From contig QNCA01000002.1 of the NCBI GenBank assembly GCA_003644325.1, forward strand, positions 1 to 17,669: a DNA stretch of 17,669 nt. Direction: 5' to 3'. Made by a program: the position numbers and the translations under genes. Below the pieces are notes generated by a model. That model was given only the letters and a program-made list of their open reading frames with translations, was not told where the DNA came from and did not search any database. Below are positions 7,523 to 17,669 of the stretch, one piece after another; position 1 is the first letter of the stretch; every line of letters begins with the position of its first letter. The stretch is from Planctomycetota bacterium (GTDB taxonomy: Bacteria; Planctomycetota; B129-G9).

Positions 7523-8647
7523 GTGAAAACAACCGTGGCGGTTGAGAGATGTGATTCCTACGAGCGCGATGCCGTTGCCGAAGCGGTGCGGAAGTGCGTC
7601 GGGCACCTCGGCGGCATGGCGAACTTCGTGAAACCCGGCCAGAGTGTTCTACTGAAGCCGAACCTTTTGCGAGGAGCCCCGCCGGAAAAGGCCGTGGTCA
7701 CGCATCCCGAGGTAGTGCGTGCCGTCGCGCTGCTGGCCGGAGAGGCTGGCGGGAAAGTGAGCCTCGGCGACAGCCCGTCCATCCAGCAACTCGCCGCCAC
7801 GCTGCCGAAATCCGGATATGCGGGCTTCATGCGTGAGATGGAAATCAAGGCACAGCCCTTTGAAGATGTCCGCGAAGTGGCGACAGGGCTGGAAGGTCCC
7901 CTGCGGAATATCGAAGTCGGGACCCCGCCGCTCGACGCGGACGTGTTAATAAACCTGCCGAAACTCAAGACGCACGCCCAGATGTACATGACCCTGGCGG
8001 TCAAGAACCTCTTTGGCTGCATCGCCGGCAAGAGGAAACTGGGCTGGCACTTGAAGGCCGGTCGCAACTACGAGTACTTCGGCAGGATGCTCCTGCAGGT
8101 GGCGAAGGCGGTCTCGCCGGCGCTCACGGTGGTTGACGGCGTGCTTGCGATGGAGGGCAACGGCCCCAATTCGGGTGCGCCCCGCGAGATAGGCGTAATT
8201 GTTGCCGGCACCGACTGCGTGGCGGTCGACGCGGTAATCTGCGCGATGCTCTCGATTGACCCGAACGTCCTCTATACCCACCGGGCCGCCCGCGAGCAGG
8301 GTTGGGGTGTGACGGCCCTGGATGAAATCGAACTGAAGGGCGTTGCGCTGGACGAGGTCAGGGTTGACGACTTCGCGCCCGCGCGCAAAAATGACCTGAT
8401 ATTGCCTTTGCCGGCCTTTGCGAAGCGTTTGCTGCGCAGGCTGTTCACGTCCCGGCCGCACGTGGACGCGCAGGCGTGCAGGCTTTGCGGCGAGTGCATG
8501 CGCGTATGCCCCGTCGAGGCGATAAGCATGGACAAGCGGGTAAAAATCGATTACGATAAGTGCATACGATGTTTTTGCTGCCAGGAGACATGCCCGCACG
8601 GAGCGATTGGCGTGAAGGAGGGCTTACTGGCTCGGATGCTGGGATAG
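7523..8647 (+). CDS. DUF362 protein with C-terminal 2x[4Fe-4S] ferredoxin domain
   Basis: The N-terminal and central part (about residues 1-285) is a DUF362 domain, with VLLKPNLL (42-49), HPEVVRAV (61-68), DVLINLPKLKTHAQ (140-153), TLAVKNLFG (157-165) and TDCVAVDAV (230-238). The C-terminus is a bacterial ferredoxin module binding two [4Fe-4S] clusters: C319-x2-C322-x2-C325-x3-C329-P and C347-x2-C350-x2-C353-x3-C357-P, with an extra cysteine at 352. The architecture is common in bacteria and archaea; the reaction is unknown, though redox function is a fair inference. No signal peptide is seen, so it is probably cytoplasmic. I chose the GTG at 7523 (374 residues) because AAAGGA lies 9 bases upstream; a TTG at 7499 would add 8 residues and overlap ogt. 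It is the third gene of the radC operon. Confidence 0.88.
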   Translation: MKTTVAVERCDSYERDAVAEAVRKCVGHLGGMANFVKPGQSVLLKPNLLRGAPPEKAVVTHPEVVRAVALLAGEAGGKVSLGDSPSIQQLAATLPKSGYAGFMREMEIKAQPFEDVREVATGLEGPLRNIEVGTPPLDADVLINLPKLKTHAQMYMTLAVKNLFGCIAGKRKLGWHLKAGRNYEYFGRMLLQVAKAVSPALTVVDGVLAMEGNGPNSGAPREIGVIVAGTDCVAVDAVICAMLSIDPNVLYTHRAAREQGWGVTALDEIELKGVALDEVRVDDFAPARKNDLILPLPAFAKRLLRRLFTSRPHVDAQACRLCGECMRVCPVEAISMDKRVKIDYDKCIRCFCCQETCPHGAIGVKEGLLARMLG

Positions 8648-8691
8648 CGGTGTCACCCGGGCTTGCCGGCAATATTTACACGGAGGGCGCC

Positions 8692-9129
8692 ATGTTGGAC
8701 AGATTAAGCGCGGACCTGAAGGAGGCGATGAAGGCCAGGGATGAAACGCGCATGCTTGTGCTGCGCAGCATGTTGACGGAGTTGAAAAACGAGCGTGTAA
8801 AGAAGATGAAGGACCTCGGCGAGGACGAGGCGCTGGCCGTCCTGCAAAGATGCGCAAAGCAACGAAAGGACTCGATTGAGCAGTACAAAGCCGGAGGCCG
8901 CCGGGACCTTGTCGAAAAGGAGGCCGCCGAGTTGAAGATAATCGAGACCTACCTGCCGGAGCAGATGAGCGACGAGGAGGTGGAGGCCCTGGTCAAAAAG
9001 ACCATAGAGGAAGTCGGCGCAATCGGCAGGCGCGACATGGGCAGAGTGATGAAACCGGTGATGGAAAAATGCCGTGGGAGGGTTGACGGCGCGAAGGTGA
9101 GGGACATCGTGAACAAACACCTCGAGTAG
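8692..9129 (+). CDS. YqeY/GatB-C-terminal-like family protein
   Basis: The 145-residue protein matches the YqeY family in length and sequence. It has an N-terminal helical part with LKEAMKARDETRMLVLRSMLTELKN (8-32) and a C-terminal half with YLPEQMSDEEVEALV (88-102) and RRDMGRVMKPVMEK (110-123). The latter resembles the C-terminal tRNA-recognition domain of GatB, the Asp/Glu-tRNA amidotransferase subunit. A role in tRNA or amidotransfer metabolism is often assumed but not proven. I chose the ATG at 8692 because GGAGG lies 5-6 bases upstream. It is the last gene of the radC operon, 44 bases after the DUF362 gene, and converges on the rhomboid gene. Confidence 0.88.
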   Translation: MLDRLSADLKEAMKARDETRMLVLRSMLTELKNERVKKMKDLGEDEALAVLQRCAKQRKDSIEQYKAGGRRDLVEKEAAELKIIETYLPEQMSDEEVEALVKKTIEEVGAIGRRDMGRVMKPVMEKCRGRVDGAKVRDIVNKHLE

Positions 9130-9164
9130 TGATCTCATGTTTTCAAGCCGCCCGTCTTCGCGCT

Positions 9165-9176
9165 GTCACCGGTGAC
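9165..9176. other. 12-bp palindrome between convergent genes
   Basis: GTCACCGGTGAC sits in the 68-base space between the stop codons of the YqeY-family gene and the rhomboid gene. No T-run follows on either strand. It may act as a small bidirectional transcript-end hairpin. The stretch 9171-9183 also resembles the GGTGACAGTCACC unit found at 13402 and 13458 (11 of 13 bases), which may be chance. Confidence 0.35.
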
Positions 9177-9197
9177 GGTCTCCTGCAGTCTCCGGTC

Positions 9198-10709
9198 TCA
9201 CGTCATGCCGCGGTTGCGCGCGTTGACCACCTGTATGAGCCAGTAGCAGTACCTGTCGAAATCTTCGTGCGAGGAGAACGCGACGTCCCCCCAGTCTCCG
9301 CCGTCCACGAGCACCTTCACGCCGCGGTTGACGGCCATGTTGTGCCCGTGGAGTATGCGCGCCATTATGCTGCGGATGTTTGACAGTGTCGGGCGCTCGA
9401 ACACGTGGCTGCCTTCGCTTGCCCTGAAGCGCGCCCACGGTTCGTAGGTGTAGATATCCAGCGTGGGCGCTCCCGCTACGACGCCGCAGACTACAAGGAA
9501 TATTTCATCGCGCCTCTTGCTCAGGCTGGACCCATCGAAATACAACGTCATGCCCGGGTCTGAGGCCGTGAGGTTGGTCAGTTCCCGAACGGGCGGGATG
9601 TCGATCAGGTCCTCGTTTTTCATCACGAACACGGCCACATCGATTTGCGCCAGGCTTGCCTCAAGCGATGCCGCCAGTTCTCCCGATACGTCCCGGGCTA
9701 TCACGCCGTAGTTGGTCCTGAGCGCGTGGGAGGCGACGTCCGGCGTGGCGCCGGTGAGCGACGCTACCACGGGGGCGATATCGGCTATCCTGTTGAGGAT
9801 GGGTTTCCGGGCGACGATCGTGAACAGACCGGGGGCCGTTGTTGCCTGTTGCCATGGTGGTGTGTAGGTGGGGGAGGCGTAGGCATTGTGCAGCCAGTCG
9901 GCGTTTTGTGGGGGGGGACGGTCGCTGAAAATGCTCCGCCGCCTGCTGTAGCGGGAGTAAGGGTTGGGACCGGGGTATTGTATGAACGGCCTGCCCCGGT
10001 GGTCGTGCGCAAAGGACGAGACCCTGCGGGCGCTCGCCCTGTAATGTTCCGCGGCAAGGTACGGCGAGGCGATACCCAACTTTATCAACGCCAACACAAC
10101 GAGGAATCCGAACACGATTCCGCCGAGGTGCGCGTCGAACGCAACGCCGCCCCCGGCGTGATAAACGAGAAACATAATAAGTTGCTCGACGAACCAGAAC
10201 CCCACCGCCACCCTTGCCGACACATAAAAGGTCCCGATGAAAAAAAACATCCAGTAAAAAAATCTGACCTGGTTGCGCGGGCAGAGCAGGAAGTAAGCGC
10301 CCATGACGCCCGCTATGGCCCCGGAGGCCCCGATACAGGGAACGAGGGATTCCATGTTGAACAGGAAGTGCGCCATGGATGCGGCGAACCCGCAGGCAAT
10401 ATAGAAGAAGAAATAACCGATTTTCCCGAGCCTGTCCTCTACGTTGTCGCCTGCTATCCACAGGAAGAGCATGTTGCCGGCGAGGTGGAATATGCCGGCG
10501 TGCATGAACATGGAAAAGAGAATGCCCTGGAGAGAAAACTCCGCCGGTACGAAGGCATAGTGCTTAAAGAACTCGTGAATCGCATCCGCGTCGGCGGTAA
10601 GTTCATTAGGCTGGACGAACAGATACACCAGGATGTTTATGCCCAGCAGGGCATAATTCACGTAGGGGATTTTCTCCGGTTTTTGGATGTCGCCTATCGG
10701 GATGATCAT
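9198..10709 (-). CDS. Rhomboid-family intramembrane serine protease with C-terminal soluble domain
   Basis: Residues 1-215 form a rhomboid protease: several membrane helices, HAGIFHLAGNMLFLW (70-84) with H75 and N79, the catalytic serine in GASGAIAG (127-134, S129), and the catalytic histidine in FDAHLGG (191-197, H194). It would cut substrates within the membrane. A Pro/Tyr/Arg-rich linker (about 220-290) leads to a soluble region (290-503) that I cannot name with certainty. Its first part (VARKPILNRIADIAPVVASL, then ATPDVASHALRTNYGVIARD and a helix-strand unit) has the rhythm of an L7/L12 C-terminal or ClpS-like fold; the rest looks beta-rich. Rhomboids with only the core are about 200-250 residues. 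The ATG at 10709 directly follows the stop of the upstream gene (TAGATG), so translation is probably coupled. It is the last gene of the Asp23 operon. Confidence 0.88.
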   Translation of the reverse strand: MIIPIGDIQKPEKIPYVNYALLGINILVYLFVQPNELTADADAIHEFFKHYAFVPAEFSLQGILFSMFMHAGIFHLAGNMLFLWIAGDNVEDRLGKIGYFFFYIACGFAASMAHFLFNMESLVPCIGASGAIAGVMGAYFLLCPRNQVRFFYWMFFFIGTFYVSARVAVGFWFVEQLIMFLVYHAGGGVAFDAHLGGIVFGFLVVLALIKLGIASPYLAAEHYRASARRVSSFAHDHRGRPFIQYPGPNPYSRYSRRRSIFSDRPPPQNADWLHNAYASPTYTPPWQQATTAPGLFTIVARKPILNRIADIAPVVASLTGATPDVASHALRTNYGVIARDVSGELAASLEASLAQIDVAVFVMKNEDLIDIPPVRELTNLTASDPGMTLYFDGSSLSKRRDEIFLVVCGVVAGAPTLDIYTYEPWARFRASEGSHVFERPTLSNIRSIMARILHGHNMAVNRGVKVLVDGGDWGDVAFSSHEDFDRYCYWLIQVVNARNRGMT

Positions 10710-11279
10710 CTACTGCTTGTCCTTGTCCCCGGTTCCGCGGGTCTTGCGCAACTCCAGCAGGAGTTCGATTTCACCGGGCTGCAGGCCGGTCTGCCTGGCT
10801 ATGCTCACTGCGTCGTGCCCCTCGTCTGCGAGATCGTAAACGCTTTTGTATTTTCCCGTTTCGGGACGTGAAGGGGTTTCGGCGACATCCCCTGTCTCGC
10901 TTACCGGTTTATCAGATTTGGCTTTTGTGCTCCCGTTCGGCGCCTCGGCCTTGGGCGCGGCCGAGACCCCGCGCGCTTCCAGTTCTCGTATTTTCTCGTC
11001 CGCTTCCTCTATCAGCCGGTTGAGCACACTTATCTTGTTGTCCAGCCTTGCCTGAATTTCCCGGCCGAAGTCATGCAATTTGACAATCAGGTCTTCCATT
11101 TGCTCCCTGGCGCGCAAAGTAGATGAAACCGCGCGACCGGGGGAGGCTTCTCCGCCACGGGCGCTCTTGCGCCGGGCCATGCGCGGCAGCACGACGACCA
11201 GCGCCAGTAGTACAATTACACCTAATACAGGCAGGAAGCTTTCACTCAGGCTCAGGACGTGCACAACCTCGCTTATCAT
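10710..11279 (-). CDS. DUF6115-like membrane-anchored coiled-coil protein
   Basis: The 189-residue protein has one N-terminal membrane helix (about 14-33), a basic segment RMARRKSAR (33-41), a predicted coiled coil (about 55-103), a low-complexity Ala/Pro/Lys/Ser/Thr linker (104-142), and a C-terminal helix-turn-helix-like tail, VYDLADEGHDAVSIARQTGL then GEIELLLELRK (147-179). That tail is typical of DUF6115/DUF2802-like proteins, often found near flagellar or envelope genes; the function is unknown. Residues 34-189 are probably cytoplasmic. The ATG at 11279 has a G-rich AGGGGGG ribosome site 5 bases upstream. The stop abuts the rhomboid start and the Asp23 gene ends 33 bases upstream, so all three probably share one transcript. 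Confidence 0.75.
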   Translation of the reverse strand: MISEVVHVLSLSESFLPVLGVIVLLALVVVLPRMARRKSARGGEASPGRAVSSTLRAREQMEDLIVKLHDFGREIQARLDNKISVLNRLIEEADEKIRELEARGVSAAPKAEAPNGSTKAKSDKPVSETGDVAETPSRPETGKYKSVYDLADEGHDAVSIARQTGLQPGEIELLLELRKTRGTGDKDKQ

Positions 11280-11312
11280 TACTTCCCCCCTGTCACCCGC
11301 CCGGGTTGCCCG

Positions 11313-11726
11313 CTACTTCTTCACTTTTTTTTCTTCCTTCTTCTCGGTCTTCGGCTTTTCGCCTATCTGGATTCCATCGACCGATATCTTAATGGCCCGG
11401 ACTTCGTAGCCGGTGATCTTGTTGACCGCTTGCGTAATTCGCTTGCGGATTTCCTCGGCCAGGGTCGGTATGTTGACGTTGTACTTGATGCTTATCGCCA
11501 TATCGACGGCCACCTCGTCTTCGCCTATTTCAACGATGATGCCGCGCGGACGCCGCCCCTTGCGGAAGAGGTTGAAGGCGTCCTTGTGGGGCATGCCGCC
11601 GACGCGCACTATGCCCTCGATCCCCAGGGCTTCGCTGTAAACGATCTTCTCTATGACTTCGTCGGAGATCTTGAGATCCAGCGAGCCTTTCTCGATTTTC
11701 GCCACGGAGATCTTCTTTTCTTTCAT
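11313..11726 (-). CDS. Asp23/Gls24 family envelope stress-response protein
   Basis: The 137-residue protein fits the Asp23/Gls24 (DUF322) family in length and pattern: KGSLDLKISDEVIEKIVYSEAL (13-34), GIEGIVRVGG (35-44), EDEVAVDMAISIKYNVNIPTL (69-89), EEIRKRITQAVNKITGYEV (91-109) and IKISVDGIQI (112-121). The end is a Lys/Glu tail (about 122-137). In Firmicutes these proteins lie at the membrane and are linked to cell-envelope stress; their role outside that phylum is poorly known. No membrane segment is present, so it is probably cytoplasmic and may be tethered by the membrane protein encoded next. The ATG at 11726 follows GAGGGTG. It is the first gene of a three-gene minus-strand operon. Confidence 0.9.
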   Translation of the reverse strand: MKEKKISVAKIEKGSLDLKISDEVIEKIVYSEALGIEGIVRVGGMPHKDAFNLFRKGRRPRGIIVEIGEDEVAVDMAISIKYNVNIPTLAEEIRKRITQAVNKITGYEVRAIKISVDGIQIGEKPKTEKKEEKKVKK

Positions 11727-11764
11727 GGGATTTCACCCTCTTTTCACTGTGCATTGCGGATTTC

Positions 11765-11793
11765 ATTATACGGTTCCGGGCCGTAGGGGGCAA
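11765..11793 (-). promoter_or_regulatory. Probable sigma-70-type promoter of the Asp23 operon
   Basis: On the minus strand TTGCCC (11793-11788) and a perfect TATAAT (11770-11765) are separated by 17 bases. Transcription would start near 11758, about 30 bases before the Asp23 ATG. It is divergent from the bioA promoter. Confidence 0.65.
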
Positions 11794-11840
11794 GCCCTTT
11801 GTAAGAAGAGGCAAGAATCCTGGAAGAGCCGCGCCCGGGG

Positions 11841-11855
11841 TTCTCACATGCTCCC
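11841..11855 (+). repeat. Intergenic repeat motif, copy C (short)
   Basis: TTCTCACATGCTCCC is identical over 15 bases to the core of copy B (minus strand, 1776-1790) and has one mismatch to copy A. It lies between the divergent Asp23 and bioA promoters, ending 16 bases upstream of the bioA -35 box. Confidence 0.55.
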
Positions 11856-11871
11856 CTGTTCGCGCCACGCC

Positions 11872-11899
11872 TTGAACTGAAAGGCGATTGCGTTATAAT
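11872..11899 (+). promoter_or_regulatory. Probable sigma-70-type promoter of bioA
   Basis: TTGAAC (11872-11877) and a perfect TATAAT (11894-11899) are separated by 16 bases. Transcription would start near 11906, giving a leader of about 40 bases before the bioA ATG. Confidence 0.65.
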
Positions 11900-11911
11900 T
11901 CGGTGCCTTAC

Positions 11912-11927
11912 TTGTATAACGTTACAA
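11912..11927. promoter_or_regulatory. Possible operator just downstream of the bioA start site
   Basis: TTGTA-N6-TACAA is an inverted repeat placed a few bases after the predicted transcription start, a usual place for a repressor. Known BirA operators also begin with TTGT and end with ACAA but have longer half-sites and a wider spacer, so this is not a clean match. The regulator is unknown. Confidence 0.35.
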
Positions 11928-11946
11928 ACCCAGGATTGGTTTTACC

Positions 11947-13296
11947 ATGGCAAAATACCTCGAAAGAGACAAGAAGTATTTGTGGCATCCTTTCACCCAG
12001 ATGAAAGACTGGATGGGCGCGCCGCAGGTTGTAATAGCCGAAGGCCGGGGAGAGATCCTCACGGATGTGGCGGGCAAGAAATACATTGACGGCGTTTCGT
12101 CCTTGTGGTGCAACGTCCATGGTCACAGAAACAAGAAAATCGACGCGGCGGTGAAGCGCCAGATCGACGCCATCGCCCACTCCACCATGCTCGGCCTGAC
12201 CCATGTCAAGGCTATTGAGTTGGCCGAGCGCCTCATCGGGATTGCGCCCCGCGGGCTGACGCGCGTCTTTTACTCCGACAGCGGCGCGGAATCGACGGAG
12301 ATAGCGCTCAAGATGGCCTTCCAGTACTGGCAGCACCGCGGCGGCGAGCACGTGAAAAAGACGAGGTTCGTCGCGCTCACCAACGCCTATCACGGCGATA
12401 CGATAGGCGCTGTCAGCGTCGGCGGCATCGACCTTTTCCATTCGATCTTCCGGCCGCTGTTGTTCAGCGCGTACTTCGCGCCCGCCCCTTACTGTTACAG
12501 GTGTCCGCTGGGCAAGGACCGCGCAACGTGTAAGAGGGAATGTCTCAAGGAACTGGAGGAGTTGCTGGAAGCGCACGCGGCCGAGATAGCGGCGATGATA
12601 ATCGAGCCGCTCGTGCAGGGCGCGGGCGGCATGATAATGGCTCCGCGGGGCTACCTGGCCGAGGTCAGGAGACTCTGCACGAAATACAACGTGCTCATGA
12701 TAGCCGACGAGGTCGCCATGGGCTTCGGGCGCACCGGCAGGATGTTCGCCTGCGAGCATGAAGGCGTCGCCCCCGATTTTCTCTGCCTGGCCAAAGGCAT
12801 CACCGGCGGGTACCTGCCCCTTGCGGCCACGCTCGCGACGGAGGAGGTGTTCGACCGCTTCCTGGGCGCACCGGGGGACCACAAGACGTTTTTCCACGGG
12901 CATACCTACACGGGCAACCCGCTGGCCTGTGCCGCCGCCCTGGCCGGCCTGGATGTCTTTGAAGAGGAAAAAGTGCTGGAGAACCTGCAGCCCAAAATCG
13001 CCCGGCTCTCCGGGCACCTGGAACGTTTCCGCGGTCTTGACAACGTCGGAGACGCGCGCCAGTGCGGCATGGTCGGCGCGATTGAACTGGTCGCCGACAG
13101 GGAAAGCGGGGAGCGCTTCCCGGAGGAGAAGCAGGTCGGCGTCGGGGTTTGCCTGGAGGCGCGCAGGCGCGGCCTGCTCATACGTCCGCTGGGCGACACC
13201 ATCGTCATCTTCCCGCCGCTGTGCATCTCGAACGAGAACCTGGATAAGATGATGAATATCATATATGACAGCGTGTGCGAAGTCTGCGGCGATTAA
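11947..13296 (+). CDS. bioA: BioA/BioK-type 7,8-diaminopelargonate aminotransferase
   Basis: This PLP-dependent class-III aminotransferase converts 8-amino-7-oxononanoate to 7,8-diaminononanoate in biotin synthesis. Seen in the 449-residue protein: WHPFTQMKDW (13-22), FYSDSGAESTEIALKMAFQYW (108-128), YHGDTIGAVSVGG (148-160), the cofactor aspartate in ADEVAMGFGRTG (253-264, D254), the lysine for the Schiff base in LAKGITGGYLP (281-291, K283), and FFHGHTYTGNP (about 315-325). From memory it reads closer to the Bacillus subtilis enzyme, which uses lysine as amino donor, than to Escherichia coli BioA, which uses S-adenosylmethionine, so the donor is uncertain. Four cysteines (C183, C186, C195, C199) form a C-x2-C-x8-C-x3-C set not essential to the family. 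The ribosome site is weak (AGGA, about 11 bases upstream). It starts the biotin/ligase cluster. Confidence 0.92.
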   Translation: MAKYLERDKKYLWHPFTQMKDWMGAPQVVIAEGRGEILTDVAGKKYIDGVSSLWCNVHGHRNKKIDAAVKRQIDAIAHSTMLGLTHVKAIELAERLIGIAPRGLTRVFYSDSGAESTEIALKMAFQYWQHRGGEHVKKTRFVALTNAYHGDTIGAVSVGGIDLFHSIFRPLLFSAYFAPAPYCYRCPLGKDRATCKRECLKELEELLEAHAAEIAAMIIEPLVQGAGGMIMAPRGYLAEVRRLCTKYNVLMIADEVAMGFGRTGRMFACEHEGVAPDFLCLAKGITGGYLPLAATLATEEVFDRFLGAPGDHKTFFHGHTYTGNPLACAAALAGLDVFEEEKVLENLQPKIARLSGHLERFRGLDNVGDARQCGMVGAIELVADRESGERFPEEKQVGVGVCLEARRRGLLIRPLGDTIVIFPPLCISNENLDKMMNIIYDSVCEVCGD

Positions 13297-13303
13297 CGTG
13301 GTC

Positions 13304-13322
13304 GAGCGCTTCGGCGCTTCTT
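13304..13322 (+). terminator. Weak hairpin with UUCG loop after bioA
   Basis: AGCGC and GCGCT (13305-13309 and 13314-13318) close a TTCG loop, the very stable C(UUCG)G tetraloop, followed by a pyrimidine-rich TCTTC. It starts 8 bases after the bioA stop and lies just before the target duplication of the mobile element. It may be a weak terminator or attenuator that lowers read-through into bioD. Confidence 0.35.
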
Positions 13323-13323
13323 C

Positions 13324-13330
13324 AACCTTA
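13324..13330. repeat. Target-site duplication, left copy (AACCTTA)
   Basis: AACCTTA directly abuts the left inverted end of the 169-bp element and is repeated exactly at its right edge (13500-13506). Perfect flanking direct repeats are the mark of insertion by a DDE-type transposase. Confidence 0.8.
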
Positions 13331-17112
<3,782 letters not shown>

Positions 17113-17121
17113 GACCTCGAC

Positions 17122-17140
17122 GGCGGCGGAAATTGCCGCC
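17122..17140. other. Hairpin after the DUF502 gene
   Basis: GGCGGC (17122-17127) and GCCGCC (17135-17140) enclose GGAAATT. No T-run follows, so it is at best a weak or factor-dependent terminator of the bioA-DUF502 transcript. The rest of 17113-17280 holds no gene. Confidence 0.35.
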
Positions 17141-17280
17141 CCTCGGCAGAAATCCTTAAAATCTCCGTCTTAATTACACGCATACAAAATTTCAACACCG
17201 GGAACCATCCTGCCTTGAAACCCTTATTCCGCGCGGCATGCCGGGCCATCCCCCCGTTATTAGAAATAATTTGTCCCGAC

Positions 17281-17296
17281 GGGCACGCCTCTTGCC
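17281..17296 (+). promoter_or_regulatory. Probable sigma-54 (RpoN) -24/-12 promoter of the flagellar gene
   Basis: GGGCACGCCTCTTGCC matches the sigma-54 consensus TGGCACG-N4-TTGC at every key base (GGCACG and TTGC, 10 bases between the invariant GG and GC); the first T is replaced by G. Transcription would start near 17307, 34 bases before the ATG. Sigma-54 control of rod and hook genes is well known in several flagellated bacteria. Confidence 0.7.
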
Positions 17297-17340
17297 TCTC
17301 CCCATGCGATGGAACTTCCACAAAGTCACGGAGAGGCGAC

Positions 17341-17669
17341 ATGATCGACGGCATTTACCTATCAACGGCCGGAGGGCTGGTGCAGGAGGCAAAGCACTCC
17401 GTCATTGCCGACAACGTCGCCAACGCAAACACCCCGGGCTTCAAAAAACAGCATCTGATGTTTGAAACGCGCCTGGCCGAGGCCATGATGCGCGACCGCT
17501 CTCTGCCCGCCGACCTGCCGTTGACCTCGGCGGGCGGCACCTGGATAGCCGAGAGCGTGACGGACTTCACCCAGGGCACGTTGAGCGCCACCGACAATCC
17601 TCTCGACATGGCAATACAGGGCGAGGGCTTCTTCACCGTCACCGACGGACGGGAGAAACTCTACACGCG
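17341..17669 (+). CDS. flgF: Flagellar hook-basal body protein, FlgF/FlgG type (partial)
   Basis: Only the first 109 residues are in the window; the gene runs off the right edge. It shows the rod/hook family N-terminus: MIDGIYLSTAGG (1-12) and the Flg_bb_rod motif NVANANTPGFKK (25-36), then the FlgF/FlgG/FlgE signature LDMAIQGEGFFTVTDG (88-103). Such proteins are exported by the flagellar type III system and build the rod in the periplasm. FlgF and FlgG share this N-terminus, so the choice of FlgF (proximal rod) over FlgG is tentative; in many genomes flgF and flgG are adjacent in this order. The ATG at 17341 has GGAGAGG about 4-7 bases upstream. The preceding sigma-54-type promoter indicates that it begins a flagellar operon. 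Confidence 0.88.
   Translation, partial: MIDGIYLSTAGGLVQEAKHSVIADNVANANTPGFKKQHLMFETRLAEAMMRDRSLPADLPLTSAGGTWIAESVTDFTQGTLSATDNPLDMAIQGEGFFTVTDGREKLYT

Noticed and set aside
9645..10871. 408-codon plus-strand frame over the rhomboid gene
   Set aside because: Antisense shadow; rhomboid catalytic motifs are intact on the minus strand.
17234..17243. CGGCATGCCG palindrome upstream of the flagellar gene as an enhancer site
   Set aside because: A short GC palindrome is expected by chance in this composition, and no second copy stands near it.

Overview
The window is GC-rich bacterial chromosome, densely coding, with short intergenic gaps (none over 300 bases). A flagellar rod/hook gene behind a sigma-54-type promoter, a very large exported TPR protein, a Bacillus-type BioA and an Asp23/Gls24 protein in one place suggest an uncultured, motile, Gram-negative-type lineage, perhaps in or near the Planctomycetes/PVC group. 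That placement is inference from gene style; no rRNA or phylogenetic marker was aligned. Most genes are ordinary housekeeping genes, and no prophage, CRISPR array, tRNA or rRNA was seen.

Layout from left to right. tilS (tRNA-Ile lysidine synthetase) lies on the minus strand. A divergent 1297-residue exported TPR protein follows on the plus strand and ends at a strong intrinsic terminator. Next comes a tight plus-strand operon: radC with an unusual cysteine-rich N-terminal extension, ogt (DNA alkyl-transferase, GTGA overlap with radC), a DUF362/two-cluster ferredoxin protein and a YqeY-family protein. It converges on a minus-strand operon read as Asp23/Gls24 protein, DUF6115-like membrane coiled-coil protein, then a rhomboid protease with a large soluble C-terminal domain. 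Divergent from that operon is a plus-strand biotin/ligase cluster: bioA, bioD, ligA and a DUF502 membrane protein. The window ends inside a flgF/flgG-type flagellar gene.

The non-coding DNA is the most interesting part. A 169-bp non-autonomous mobile element with 20-bp inverted ends and a perfect 7-bp target duplication sits between bioA and bioD. Nested in it is a REPIN-like hairpin with two copies of GGTGACAGTCACC. Separately, a motif of 15-23 bp recurs in three intergenic spaces, on both sides of tilS and upstream of bioA. Convincing sigma-70-type promoters can be read for tilS, the TPR gene, radC, the Asp23 operon and bioA, and a good -24/-12 promoter precedes the flagellar gene.
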